Counted from the first letter of the stretch, positions 19,816 to 31,135 are shown. The stretch: 64,000 nucleotides of DNA from Rana temporaria (GCF_905171775.1 NC_053489.1:149815142-149879141); one strand, 5' to 3'. Notes: generated by a model from the letters alone, not told the origin. Numbers and translations: made by a program.

Positions 19816-20030
19816 TATTCACCGCGAATTTCGAAATATAGCGCGATTTCTCGAATATGCTATATTCGAGTCGAATATTCGCAATGCGAATATTCGTGAG
19901 CAACACTATGTGTAATGACTTCCAATGGATTTTACAAGATATGACAGATATATCAAAAAATACAAAGATTGTTAGTTACCTATTTTGTTTTTTTGTTTTT
20001 AGCAAATGTATTTGTCAAACATATATAGCA

Positions 20031-20396
20031 GGGGTGTCAAACTCCATTTCATTGTGGGCCGCATCAGCATTATGATTGCCCTCAAAAGGGCCGGTTGTAT
20101 CTGTAAGATTAGATGTCCAGAGCATCCCCTTCCCTTTACATTAGATGTCAAGAGCCACCCCACCATCAGAAGTTGAGTCCCCCACTCTCCCTTACATCAC
20201 AGTGCACCCCCTTTCCTTATGCTGCTGCTGGGAAGAAGCTGGATGCATTGCTTAAAAGCAGAAATTACAGGGTCAGGGGGAGGACCAGATGAGGGCTGGA
20301 GCTCTCCTGCAGCTGCAGGAGAGGTGCAAGGGCCACATGAAATGGCCTGGAGGGCCAGATTCGGCCAGCAGGCCTTGTGTTTGACACCTGTGATAT
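20031..20396. mobile_element. hAT-type MITE (caggggtgtcaaac ends)
   Basis: The left end CAGGGGTGTCAAACTC and the right end GTTTGACACCTG are inverted, with GGGCCGC/GGCCAGATT-type sequence inside. This terminus style is common to non-autonomous hAT elements of vertebrates. The flanking 8-mers do not match well, so the target duplication has decayed or the boundary is off by a few bases. Confidence 0.6.
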
Positions 20397-20734
20397 ACAG
20401 GATCTATATCTATTATACAGTAATTTGGTTATCTAGACATGCCCAAGCTCAATCTTGCTGCACTGCAGTCTCCTAAGCCAAGCAGTGGCGTTTATGTGAC
20501 ATTATCTACGCCAGCTTTTGTTTGATCCTTATTTTTTTTTTCCATAAAGATTTTATTAAAGAATATGAGATTTACAGATAACATACTTGAGAACAAATAT
20601 CAGAAGAAAAAAATTACAAGATAAATATCAGTATATATATTTCAGAGAAGCTGTAATGGGGTCACCAGCGATATATCCGCAAAGCTTGTACACAAAAGGC
20701 AGATCCACAAACTTGCTATATATCAACAGTCTTA

Positions 20735-21187
20735 AGGCCCATACACATGATCGGACTTTCCGACAACAACGGTCCGGCAGACGTGTTTTATCTGACAATC
20801 CGACCATCTGTATGCTCCATCGGACAATTGTTGTCGGAATTTCGGACAACAAATGTTCGCTGTGCATGCTCTCAAATTTTCCGATAACAAATGTGTTACG
20901 TCGGATCATAGGATTGTGTGTACACAAGTCCATCAGACTAAAATGCAAAGTACAAACACGCATGCTCAGAACCAATGCTAACCATAAGACAACATTAGCA
21001 TAAGTTGCCCAAACGGTGGCGCTAAAGAGCAGAAAAACCACTTAGTACATCTATTACGTCACTAAGTTCGTGTTTGTTGGCTGAAAATGTTCTGCCTTGT
21101 GTATGCCTACCAAGTTCACGGCCAACGCCCCTTTGGACAAAAATCCACGGAAAAAGTCAGATGGAAGTCCGATCGTGTGTATGAGGC
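20735..21187. mobile_element. TTA-target palindromic MITE (ccatacacatgatcgg family)
   Basis: Inverted ends carry AGGCCCATACACATGATCGG on the left and the complement of GCCTCATACACACGATCGG on the right, flanked by TTA at 20732-20734 and 21188-21190. The interior has long inverted stretches with tccgacaacaa/ttgttgtcgga words. The overlapping open frames on both strands (20,587-21,041) are palindrome artefacts. A related copy is at 45,308-45,741. Confidence 0.75.
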
Positions 21188-21190
21188 TTA

Positions 21191-21748
21191 AGGCTAACAA
21201 ACAGCAACATCTAAATTGTGGGAGACCTCTACATCATGCGAAAAAAAGGAGCATAGTCATGTGGGTAGGGATCTAAAAAAGGCCCCACATGGTCTCAGTC
21301 CCCTAAAAGGAGGTAGTAGAAAAGAGACAATGTCCTGAGATTCAGGAATAGAAACAGATAGGAATAACAAAGGGGAAAGTCAGTAGAAGAAAAAGAGGGA
21401 TGTGGAAGGAAAAACAAAAAAGAGAGGAGGAAGAGACAAAAGAAGGGTAGGGGGGGGGGGGTGAAGGTGAGGGGAAAAGCAAGCTAAGCCACCTAACCTG
21501 AAAGGGAGGAGCAAAATAGGGACATTAGGCCCTCATACCTCGCCTAAAAGTGCCTCAGTATAGTCTACTGTAGTCTTATGAGTCCAGCATGCCCAAACCT
21601 TGTTAAAGTGGGAGATCCTATCCTGAGAATTATGGATCAACTCCTCCCATTTCACAGATTTTGTTTATGCAGGAGAACCATTTTCATTGATTTTGTGTAT
21701 GCTGAAGTTTTAATACAGTAAATACTATACAATGAGGCTGTTCTCTTT
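21191..21748. other. No gene recognised; purine-rich tract
   Basis: A G/A-rich low-complexity stretch occupies about 21,300-21,500, including a G run near 21,451. No coding or RNA gene is seen. Confidence 0.5.
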
Positions 21749-22447
21749 GTTTTATATGTTGTTTTTTTTTTATGTCAAGTTTTACTTTTATCTCCTGCTT
21801 ATTAGTACCAAAATGTGTTCACAGGTTCAACTAATAAATCTCATCCCGCCGTTGCAGAGAATGGGACAAATTCTTCCGGGGAAGGCCCATATTAAGACAG
21901 ACCTAGCAGGCGCAGTGTTCAGTGCAGGGGCTCTCAGTTCAGTGCAGTGAGGTTAAGAGTTCCGGGACAGGGGCATAAAATCACAAAAAAGACACTAAAC
22001 AAGGGGTCACAGGATGAAGGGGACTATGGGTGACGGGAGAGGTGGGTAGTCTTTGAACTCCTTCAGATAGCTGCGATGCTTTCCTTTGGCCCAAATTGTC
22101 ATCTGGATAAATCCAACCAAGCTGAATAACGCCCCAGGTAGACACTGAGTCATTATGGCAAATCCAATCCAGGAGCCCACCTCATATGTGTAATTGGGGC
22201 AAGACACCAGCAGGAAGAGCCATGTGAAGGGGTTACGTGTTGGGAAGGGAATTTTCCACGTCTTTAAGCCAGCTGGCCTCAGGTTCCTCAGAGCGATGTG
22301 TATGGAGAAGTTACCCAACTGACAAAACAGAAATATGATGACAGCAATTTTCACCTGTTCATCTCCATACGCTGGAGGAGTAGGGTGGGTGATTGATGTA
22401 GTACGCCATCCAAGCAGCAAAGCCCCAGTAATACATACAGTTCTTAA

Positions 22448-23416
22448 CCACTTCCTTACTGGGCACATATACCCCTTCCTAACCAGGTGAAATTTCAGCT
22501 TCCGGCACTGCGTCGCTTTAACTGACAATTGCGCGGTCATGCGACGTGGCTCCCAAACAAAATTGACGTCCTTTTTCCCCCACAAATAGAGCTTTATTTT
22601 GGTGGTATTTGATCACCTCTGCGGTTTTTATTTTTTGCGCTATAAACAAAAATAGAGCGACAATTTTGAAAAAAAAACAATATTTTTTACTTGTTACTAT
22701 AATAAATTGCCCAATTTTTTAAAAATTTTTTTTTTTTTCTCAGTCTAGGCAATACGTATTATTCTACATATTTTTGTTAAAAAAAGTTATTGCGCTTACA
22801 AAATAGGGGACAGAATTATTATTTTTTATTATTTTTTTTTACTACTAATGGCGGCGATCAGCATTTTTTTTCGTGACTGCGACATTATGGCGGAGACATC
22901 GGACACTTTTGACACATTTTTGGCGCCATTCACATTTATACAGCGATCAGTGCAATAAATATGCACTAATTACTGTATAAATGTGACTGGCATTGAAGGG
23001 GTTAACACTAGGGGGTGAGGAAGGGGTTAATGTGTACCCTGAATTGTGTTACTAACTGTGGGGGAAGGGGGTGACTGTGGGGGAAGGGGGGTGACTGGGG
23101 GAGGTGACCGATGCTGTGTCCCTATGTATAAGGGACACAGATCCGTCTCCTCTCTCCCCTGACAGGACGTGGAGCTCTGTGTTTACACACAGAGCTCCAC
23201 GTCTTGTCCCTGTAGCCGCCGATCGCGAGTCCCTGGCGGACATCGCGGCCGCCAGTCACTCGCATCGGCATCTTAGCGATGCGGCGAGCGCGCGCCTCCG
23301 CCGGACGCGCGCGCGCCCGCGCCGCTGGCTGCGCGCGCAGACCGTAAAAACACGGCCTCCCAGAGATGTAGAGCCACCCTGCGGCCGTACAAAGTCGTAC
23401 GGCCGTCGGGAAGTGG
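22448..23416. mobile_element. TTAA-target MITE inside the TECR pseudogene, 969 bp
   Basis: Ends are CCACTTCCTTACTGGGC (left) and GGCCGTCGGGAAGTGG (right), with TTAA directly outside at 22444-22447 and 23417-23420. Removing the element and one TTAA restores the TECR coding sequence across the join (atctttaagaac), which proves the boundaries and the 4-bp duplication. The interior shows aaatagagctttattttgg, gcgctataaacaaaaatag and ggggttaacactaggggg, plus a GC-rich right end. No coding capacity. Assignment to piggyBac is inferred from TTAA. Confidence 0.92.
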
Positions 23417-23690
23417 TTAAAGATGTTCCGCAGCGGCATTGTACCATGAGAAAACCGATGTACAAACAGAGTTTCCAGTAGACGTTTTATGTAGTGAAAT
23501 GAATGGCAGATACAGGCTAGGTGAACAACCGAGTGACGGCTTGTGATGAAGTCATATTTGGGACCATATATAAAAGGGACACGGAAGTAGAAAAGTAAAT
23601 AGATGATGAGAGGTCCAGCGTATTCGAGTCGCTGTTGTTCCCACTGGCAGGTTTTGCAGAATGTCCTCATCTTTTAGAGATCTTCCCTTA

Positions 23691-23961
23691 GGCCCCGTAC
23701 ACACGACCAGTTTCCTCGGCAGAATTCAGCTTCCGACCGAGTTTCTGGCTGAATTCTGCCGAGAAACCCGGCCGTGTGTACACTTTCGGCCGAGGAAGCC
23801 GACGAGGACCTCGGCGAGGAAATAGAGAACATGTTCTCTATTTCCTCGTTGTTCTATGGGAGCTCTCGGCCCGCCGAGGTCCTCGGCGGCTTCAGGGCTG
23901 AACTGGCCGAGGAACTCGATGTGTTTGGCACGTCGAGTTCCTCGGCCGTGTGTACGGGGCC
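23691..23961. mobile_element. TTA-target palindromic MITE inside the TECR pseudogene, 271 bp
   Basis: Perfect inverted ends GGCCCCGTACACACG / CGTGTGTACGGGGCC are flanked by TTA at 23688-23690 and 23962-23964. Excision with one TTA restores the TECR frame (ccctaaggg, residues Pro-Lys-Gly). A 3-bp TTA/TAA target is typical of PIF/Harbinger elements. The arms are rich in cctcgg/ccgagg and fold almost completely. Confidence 0.93.
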
Positions 23962-24390
23962 TTAGGGTCCAAACGCAATGACTGCCTGGCTGGATACCAC
24001 TCAGGATGAGATTTGGTGAACAAGCCCTTTATGTCTGCAACGGTAGCATTGGGTTCCACCTTGTCCAGGAAGCAGAGCTTCTCCCGCGTCTTGGCATCCA
24101 GGATCTCCACCTCATAGTGCTTCATGTTTCCACCGGGCTCAGTCGCAGCGCCCCACACCTAGCCGTTACCTGCCAGACCTCCAGCCACAGGCTGTTTTAT
24201 ATGTTTTGATGAAGTGTATATTCCTTATCATGTGGTGAATTTGTTCCCTGTGTGGAGTGGAATTGGGCAATCTTTCCCCTGGATGGAAGCAATTGGCTTT
24301 TCTGTGGTGGAGTGGATGTCTGATTAGGGTATATCAGTCCTATGGCTGCTTGCAGTGGAGACTTCACAAATATGTATTGGTTGTATAACG

Positions 24391-24544
24391 CAGTGTTCAT
24401 CAACCATGTCCTCAGGGCCTACTAACAGGCCAGGTTTGCAAGATAACTGAAACACATGACAGGTGATATAGTCTGCATCTCCCCAAGGTAATACTTAAAA
24501 TCTGGCCTGTTAGTGGGCTCTGAGGACAGGGTTGATGAACACTG
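24391..24544. mobile_element. hAT-type MITE, 154 bp
   Basis: Inverted ends CAGTGTTCATCAACC / GGTTGATGAACACTG enclose the shared words tgtcctcag and ctaacaggcca. The flanking 8-mers gtataacg (24383-24390) and gtataaca (24545-24552) differ at one base, as expected of an ageing hAT duplication. Confidence 0.8.
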
Positions 24545-24696
24545 GTATAACACACTTATATTCTGACTCATAGAAGTTCATCTTTTGTTGAGTGTGCGTT
24601 TAACTTACCTTGGTGTCTGAATCCACATTAGAAGAATTTTTTTACTTGATTAATTGCCTTCTTACTTGATGAATCCGTTTGGAGATAAACCTTATA

Positions 24697-25415
24697 CATA
24701 CACTGATCAGCCATAACCTTTTGACCACTGAGAGGTTAAGTGAATATCATTGATTCTCTTGTTACAATGCCATCTGAAAGGGGATGGGATATATTAGGCA
24801 GCAAAAACCTTGTGGTTCCTGAAGTTGATGTGTTGAAAGCAGAAATATTGGGCATCACAGTTTGTTGTGCCTGGGACTCTGTAGCCACAGACCAGATGCC
24901 CATGCTGATCTGTGTCCACAGCCCAAAGCACCTACAATGGGCACTGGGCACATGAGCATCAGAACTGAACCATGGAGCAATGGAAGAAGGTGGCCTAGCT
25001 CAATGAATCATGTGTTCTTTTACATCATGGGGAAGAGATGACACCAGTCATCAGGATGCAGTATGGGAAGAAGGCAAGCAGATGAAGTCAGTATGATGCT
25101 TTTGGCAATGTTCAATTGAGAAACCTAGGGTCTTGCCATTCAGGTAGATGTTACTTTAAACATACCGACTACCAAAACATTGTTGTTGACCAAGTATATC
25201 CCTTCATGGAAACTGTATTCCCTGAGTGGCCTGGTGAATGTTCTGCCACACTGTAAAAATGGTTCAAAATGGTTTGAGGAATATAACAACGAGTTTGAGG
25301 TGTTGATTTGGCCTCTGAATTCTCAAGATCTCAATCCAAGTAAGCATCGTGAGATGTTCTGGAAAAAATAGGTCTGATCCATTGAGGCTCTACCTCTCAA
25401 CTTACAGAACTTAGG
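24697..25415 (+). pseudogene. Mariner-type transposase relic
   Basis: The left end tacactgatcagccataac is a recognisable mariner/Tc1-type terminus. Near 25,300 the plus strand still reads WPLNSQDLNPSKH, the decayed form of the W-P-x-x-S-x-D-L-N-P-I-E-H catalytic motif. Stops and shifts fill the remainder, and the right terminus was not found. Confidence 0.65.
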
Positions 25416-26430
25416 TTTGAATGTAAGTTTGAATATAGGGTTGTTTTTTTCACTTGGTCACATAATTTGACATAAGTTGTTCTAATCTCTACACGTGGTG
25501 CATTTCGTTATGCTATTGGGTATTATAGTTTAGTGCTGCAATTTTTGTTTTATTATCACAAATAAAAAATGTTTATTACCAAAGACTCTTCAGCTAATAT
25601 TGGTTCCTCCTTAAGATTGAGTACCATACCCATGACCTGCGTGGCATCCTGCCCCTGTTACCTAAAGATTAAGATATGCCAGCCAACACTGAATACAATC
25701 ATAACATATACAAACATCTTAAAGAAACATTAAAAACTTGTATCTGTCTACACTGTTTTTGTTTTTTTATGTCAAAAGCAGGAGCCCTTGAATGCAATGC
25801 AGAGGGAAGATACAGATCAGCCATAATAAAACGATCATCACCGATAATACTAAAATAACTTGCATGTATAACTGAAATATGCTATGCCCAGCCACTGCAG
25901 CCAGTAGCAAACCAATGTGGTGCATGCAGTCTAATTCAGGGAAAAGTACCCAAGTTGTATGTTGGGGTGAATCAGTAAACACATAGCTTCTCAGGTCAAG
26001 ACTCTTTCTACACAAGGAACTGGGGACAGCAAGTTACACATTTTTAACAGAGAAGACAGATGGTCAAAAGGAAATATACCAGATAGGAAAAAAAAAACCT
26101 TCCTAAACACTACCTATCAACAACATAAAATGCTAAGCAAACAAGTAGAAAATTGCCATGCTTATCCTTGAAATTTCACACCTTCAGTTATCTAACTCTA
26201 ATTAACACCTTCCTTACATGCATTACATAATGATAATTGGATTGCCCAAAGGCATTAAATACCATTTAAAATTAGGATACTACTGTGTAGTAATTTTCTT
26301 TCATTTAAGAATAATAATGTGAGAGACAGAGGGTTGTCATGAATAAAGATGTAGATAGTGCCTGCTTCAGCATGGAAAATGGACCTGAACATGAACGAAA
26401 GTGACTGGAGACAGGTGGGTACACAGAGAG
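25416..26430. other. No gene recognised
   Basis: AT-rich DNA. The open frames at 25,676-26,015 overlap on both strands and lack any domain. Confidence 0.5.
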
Positions 26431-26435
26431 TCTTA

Positions 26436-26791
26436 AGCCTCGTACACATGGGTCGAATATTGACTAAAGTCAGCCGGTACAGTAGAAGCCGGCTAACATT
26501 CGGCGTTAATGTGTACGGCTGCTTGTGCAACAGAAGCATCTCTCATGACTGGCCTCTTTCAAACAAGCATGCTGGAAAACCAGCAGCCGATCGGCATCTT
26601 GTGAGCACTTGCGGCCAATGGCTGACCAGTGTGTTTTGGCGGGGGCGATCCTCCTGTCAGAACACAATAGCACAGCCGGAATATCATTGTGCTAACACTG
26701 CATAGTTAGTACAGCGACCTCTTCAGTTTTTTATTTATTTTGCTCAGCCCGCTGGGTTGAATGAAAGAAACTTACCATGTGTACCAGGCAT
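26436..26791. mobile_element. TTA-target MITE, diverged
   Basis: Left end TTA-AGCCTCGTACACATGGG and right end CATGTGTACCAGGCAT are inverted. This matches the gtacacac terminus of the TTA/TAA family. The interior has partially inverted gtcagccgg/ccggctaac words. Confidence 0.55.
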
Positions 26792-26976
26792 ACGACTGGG
26801 GCAGCTCTATCCTAAGGAAGAGTAGACAGAGCTCAGTGACTAAATGTCTAGGAGGTTGAAAGACATTTGTGTTTGATGATATGATAAACAACCCTTGCAT
26901 GGGCAGAACACTGTTTATATGACATTTGGATTGATAACATTGTCAAAAAGGCCCTAAAACTCATTCTGCTTGGTGG

Positions 26977-27810
26977 ACCGAGTCCGTGGTCGCGCGACGT
27001 TGCACCCAAACAAAATTGACGTCCTTTTTTCCTACAAATAGACCTTTCTTTTGGTGGTATCTGATCACCTCTGCGTTTTTTTTTGTTTTTTTTTGCGCTA
27101 TAAACTAAAAATTTGGAACATTTTTGTCAATTTTGAAAAAAGTTATATTTTTTACTTTTTGCTATAACAAATATCCCCAAAAATATATAAAAAAGCAAAT
27201 TACTTCCTCAGTTTAGGCCGATATGTATTCTTCTACATATTTGTGGTAATAAAAATCGCAATAAGCGTATATTGATTGGTTTGCGCAAAAGTTATTGCGT
27301 CTACAAAATAGGGGATAGATTTATGACATTTTTGTTATTAATTATTTTTTTATTAGTAATGGCGGTGATCTGTGATTTTTATCGTGCCTGCGACATTGCG
27401 GTTGGCACATCGGACACTTTTGACACAATTTTGGCACCATTGACATTTATACAGTGATCAGTGCTATAAAAATACAGGAACTGGCAGGGAAGGGGTTAAA
27501 TGCTAGGGGGCGATCAAGGGGTTAACTGTGTTCCCTCACTGTGTTCTAACTGTAGGGAGGGTGGGCTCACTAGAACATGACAGAGATCACTGCTCCCGAT
27601 AACTAGGAGCAGTAGATCCCTGTCATTTTGCTAGGCAGAACAGGGAAGTGCCTTGTTTACATAGGCATCTCCCCATTCTGCCTCTCCGTGTCACGATCGC
27701 AGGCCACCGGCATACATAGAGTCTGCAGGGGTCCGTGATTTAAAGGGGATGTATAGATGAGTCCATTTGCGCAGCCGTGTCATTGTGCCAACGTACATTG
27801 TTAGGTACTA
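26977..27810. mobile_element. TTAA-type MITE, 5'-truncated
   Basis: Shares gcgcgacgttgcacccaaac, cctttcttttggtggtat and ggggttaaatgctaggggg with the copies at 22,448 and 40,028, but lacks the ccacttcc left end. A short hairpin (atcactgctcccgat...ggagcagtagat) lies at 27,587-27,620. The open frame at 27,272-27,457 is element sequence, not a gene. Confidence 0.65.
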
Positions 27811-29256
27811 AACCAGTCTGTATATGCAGTAAAGCATGCTTGTTGTACTCACTGTGGAACCTAAGGGGTTAATCATCTGCACTGTGTAAAAAAGCCTGTT
27901 TGATCCTGTCTTCTCTGACCATCCCCTTCTTCCACTATCCCCAATCCATCTCCTAATAGACCAGAGCCTTAGGGGCACTCTACACATGCTTAGATTTGGT
28001 GTGTATTGCTAGAGAGTTTTTTCTTATTTTCTTGGAAAAAGGTGTATGGGATCGGCACAGGACCAATCAGCACTGTCCAGACAGAGGGTCAGGGGTCTTG
28101 CAGTCTCAAAGGACAATCAGGGGGAAATGAAAACTCCTCCTACAAGCTTTAACCAGATACTAACAGAAGTCATAAGACTGCTCTAACTGATTGTGAGAAA
28201 ATGTATTTAGCCGTTTATATTTACTTAACTAATTGCATTTCCATGTTCTGTGTATTGTGGGAGACCAGATATATTGAATGCAGGGTCCTGGGTTTAGTAA
28301 CACTTTAAAGTCTATGTACTAGGATCATTATGTAGGTCTCAGAGTGGTGGACCTTTAAGAAAGGAATGTTCTCTTCCATATTAAAAACTGCATTTGCAGT
28401 AAGAATATCACAACGAATGATGTTTGCTATTCTTCTCCCCTAGAAGTAAGAAGTGCCCAGGTCTATAAAAAAAGTATTTTTTAAGGGCACACCTTTGGGC
28501 ACCTGCTCAGTCTACCAAACATGAGAAGTGCTGGCATTCTAAGATCAGAGTACATCCAATAGCTTTATACAAAATGTAAAATGTGGGAATATAGGGTTAA
28601 ATAGAGGGTTCAGGAAGAAAATAAGGCCATGGTGTCTTATTTTATTAGTATGCTTAATATTTTTATCTTTATCAGGCCATCATCAGGTGAGTATGATATA
28701 TACAGAAAAGTATTTTCATACTGTAGATATTCATTGTAAATTCCCATAGATCGCTAAATCATGCTTAAATATGTTTGAATAAAAACACATCAAGTAAAGT
28801 AAAGTAAGCTTAACAAACCTTCTACATTCATTCTGTATAATGAATTCATGTATGTGTTTTGGTTTTTATATATTAGTCTTTCCCCTAGACTTGAGCCTAA
28901 TTATTTTGCTGTTAACTATTGACACTAATCACTAAAACGCACAAATCAAGATGAATGTTGCCCAATCTTCAAAAGCACATGTACAATTGATATATTGATT
29001 CTTCATAAATAAAGGACAAGAGGGGATTATAAGGTCCCAGGAGATCAAATGGACATCAGGTCGTTAGCAAGTATGTAAGGGCAGCAAATTGAACCATATC
29101 ACTGCTGTGGGGTACATCAGCACAAGGGGTAGTACAGTTTGGCTGCGCAATGATTTCTGCAGGTTTTAATAACAACTGAATCAAAAATTATACCCTTCTT
29201 GTATATTTATGTGTGTTTTTATCAGTTACTTTCTGAAGATGTATTTAAACACAGAA
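27811..29256. other. No gene recognised
   Basis: Unique-looking AT-rich sequence without long open frames or repeat ends. Confidence 0.5.
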
Positions 29257-30013
29257 AGGCTCCATGCACATTGGGCTTAAAAAAACTCCAGTTCCCATGG
29301 CAGAAAAAACGCTCATATAGAACATTTGTGTACAGAGTTTAGGGGAGTTTAGGAAAGTTTAAAGCGGAGTTCAATCCAAAAATTGAACTTCTGCTTTTCG
29401 AAACCCTCCCCCCCTCCAGTGTCACATTTGGCACCTTTCAGGGGGGAGCAGATACCTGTTTAGAGCAGGTATTTTGCTCTCACTTCCAGGCATAGATAGC
29501 CATGCCACCAATAGCTTTCTACGACATGTCCGGCACCCCCTCCCTCCCCCCGCTGTCTTCTGGGAGACACACAAGTCCCAGAAGACAGCAGGGACCAGTG
29601 GGATCGCGCAGCGCGAGTCACGCATGCGCAGTAGGGAACCAGGCTTTGAAGCCGCAAGGCTTCACTTCCTGACTCCCTTACCAAAGATGGTGGCGGCAGC
29701 ACCTGATAACCGAGGGACAGATTGGCTTTGGGTGCCGACATTGTGGGCACCCAGGACAGGTAAGTGTCCTTATTTTAAAAGTCAGCAGCTGCAGTTTTTG
29801 GCGGAACTCTGCTTTAATGTTTTTCCTGCCAGTAAGCTCCAATCAGGAACGAAAACTAGAAGTTTTTTTTTATCCTGCCTCTAAATGCTAAGTTCATAAT
29901 ATACATGTAATCACCCTAATGTGCATGGACACATAGGAGAACATTGAGCTGCACCTACAGGCAAAAGGAAAAACTCCTGTAAAAGCTGCCATTTTTAAGC
30001 CAGTATGCATGGA
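29257..30013. mobile_element. Non-autonomous element (tccatgca ends) split by a nested one
   Basis: The left end ctccatgcacattgggctta and the complement of the right end, tccatgcatactggctta, are inverted. The element is interrupted at 29,358-29,817 by a second element of another family, so only about 300 bp belong to the outer one. It has no coding capacity. Confidence 0.5.
29358..29817. mobile_element. Nested MITE (aaagcggagttc ends)
   Basis: TTTAAAGCGGAGTTC on the left and GGAACTCTGCTTTAA on the right are inverted ends. The segment aagtcagcagctgcag just inside the right end recurs at 55,634-55,650 with the same neighbour (tggacaggtaagt), marking a second copy. The open frames at 29,422-29,884 overlap on both strands and are not credible. 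Confidence 0.6.
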
Positions 30014-30205
30014 TAACAACACAGTATCTGCATTTCAGGGTGGGTAGTTGTATATTGTGGGGTAATATGGGTGCCAGTCACTTTAGTTTTTTCTATTCCA
30101 GGCCTTCTAGATCCAGAAAAATTGATAGTGGCACTCAGTGTTGGGGCTAGTTAATCCAGGGCAAAGATGCCAACATCCTAATATGTATGAGGAGTATGTG
30201 CCAGC
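30014..30205. other. No gene recognised
   Basis: Short unique-looking stretch between the nested MITE and the C-rich tract. Nothing identified. Confidence 0.45.
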
Positions 30206-30606
30206 AACCCCCCCCCCCCCAGTGCAACCCCCCTCCAACCCCCTCAGTACATATTTTTAGCCTCCCCATCCTCCTTCTAGGTCAAATCCTATCCCTCCCA
30301 AAATCCCTTCTAGAAAAAAATCCCCCCCCCCTCAAAAAAATCACCCACCCTAGATCCTATTACAAATATTCTACCCCCCAAGTTTCCCCTTCAAGCACAT
30401 ATCCCCCCAATCATCCCTGCTAGCACCCCCCCCCACAAAAAAAAAGCAGCACACATGTCTCCCTCAATCCCCCCTCCCACCACAAATCCCCCCCAAACCA
30501 CTCTTCTTTGCACAAATCCTCTCCCCCTTAATCCTCCCTCCTAGCACATATACCCTTACCCCCAGCACATATCCCCCCCCTTAAATCCCCCCGCACACAC
30601 TTAGCT
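30206..30606. repeat. C-rich low-complexity tract
   Basis: About 400 bp in which runs of 4-10 C alternate with aat, tac and agcacat. It resembles a decayed tandem array of a unit like agcacatatcccccc. The open frame at 30,187-30,423 is a Pro-rich translation of it. Confidence 0.75.
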
Positions 30607-31135
30607 CTAATCATCTTCTCCTACTTGTTTTAGCCCCCTTTTTTTTCTTACATTTCTTTAGTTGCTTTCTGTTTTTTAGCATAGGCCAATTATGTAATAA
30701 ATCCCAGGAGTTTATTGATATTTTTTTCTTTCATCTGGTTGAAGACTTTCTAAGCTAAGTACATCCTCATGCCCACTCTCCTGCCCGCATGCCTAAGTTA
30801 AGACCAGATAGATTCTAGGAAGTGAATGCTACATGAATGTACTGCCCTTATTCAAGATGGCCAGGGGGTGTTTTCTCAGCAAGATAAATCATGGAGACAT
30901 GGATAGATGGGTGAGTTTGCTGTGAATATTAAGCATGAATCATATAGTGTGTGTGCTGTTCAGATACAGGTAAGTTTAGCTTTAATGTTCCATGCCACAT
31001 TTTTAGTGACAATGGTGAACATGATACATTGAGAGGGTGTTTCTCCCCAGTGGGGGAACATGAATCAGTAACAGGGGTTCTAATCCTTCACTACGCTATT
31101 CAAAAGTAAAAAACAAAGTTTAACTCTTTAACACA
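30607..31135. other. No gene recognised
   Basis: Unique-looking DNA, no features seen. Confidence 0.5.

Larger units (their letters stand above)
8100..19908. mobile_element. Two-gene autonomous hAT-superfamily DNA transposon, 11.8 kb
   Basis: The left end reads TAGTGTTGAGCAGAATAT and the complement of the right end TAGTGTTGCTCACGAATAT, forming imperfect terminal inverted repeats. The exact 8-bp duplication tgtgtaat stands at 8092-8099 and 19909-19916. An 8-bp duplication is diagnostic of hAT elements. The element encodes an intact BED-finger hAT transposase (minus strand) and a spliced Myb/SANT-like gene (plus strand), which converge on the centre. Both subterminal regions are crowded with AATATTCG/CGAATATT words and carry tandem arrays (97 bp on the left, about 201 bp on the right), as expected of transposase-binding zones. 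Passengers inside it include a SINE, RTE-like pieces, a second hAT fragment, a 152-bp minisatellite and a Tc1 relic. The exact duplication and intact transposase suggest a fairly recent insertion. Activity is not shown. Confidence 0.9.
21761..24193 (-). pseudogene. TECR: Processed pseudogene of TECR (trans-2,3-enoyl-CoA reductase)
   Basis: Read on the minus strand from ATG 24125, the peptide MKHYEVEILDAKTREKL to SLRLDPK matches the ubiquitin-like N-terminus of vertebrate TECR, the ER enzyme of the last step of very-long-chain fatty acid elongation. The frame resumes at 23,690 (EYAGP region, RVPFIYGPKYDF, HLACICHSFHYIKRL) and again at 22,443 down to the stop at 22,007 (CQLGNFSIH, NPFTWLFLLVSCPNY, GKHRSYLKEF). 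No introns are present. A one-base shift occurs near 22,380, and two MITEs interrupt the frame (22,448-23,416 and 23,691-23,961). A T run at 21,762-21,771 is the poly(A) tail. The 12-bp duplication GTTTTATATGTT stands at 21749-21760 and 24194-24205. These are the marks of LINE-mediated retroposition. The active gene lies elsewhere; this copy is non-functional. Confidence 0.95.

Noticed and set aside
23104..23670. 125-182-aa frames at 23.1-23.7 kb as separate genes
   Set aside because: They are hybrids of TECR pseudogene sequence read into the GC-rich end of the TTAA MITE.
22007..24125. A functional TECR gene with two introns
   Set aside because: The apparent introns are MITEs with TTAA and TTA duplications and no splice sites. 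There is also a frameshift, a poly(A) tail and flanking duplications.
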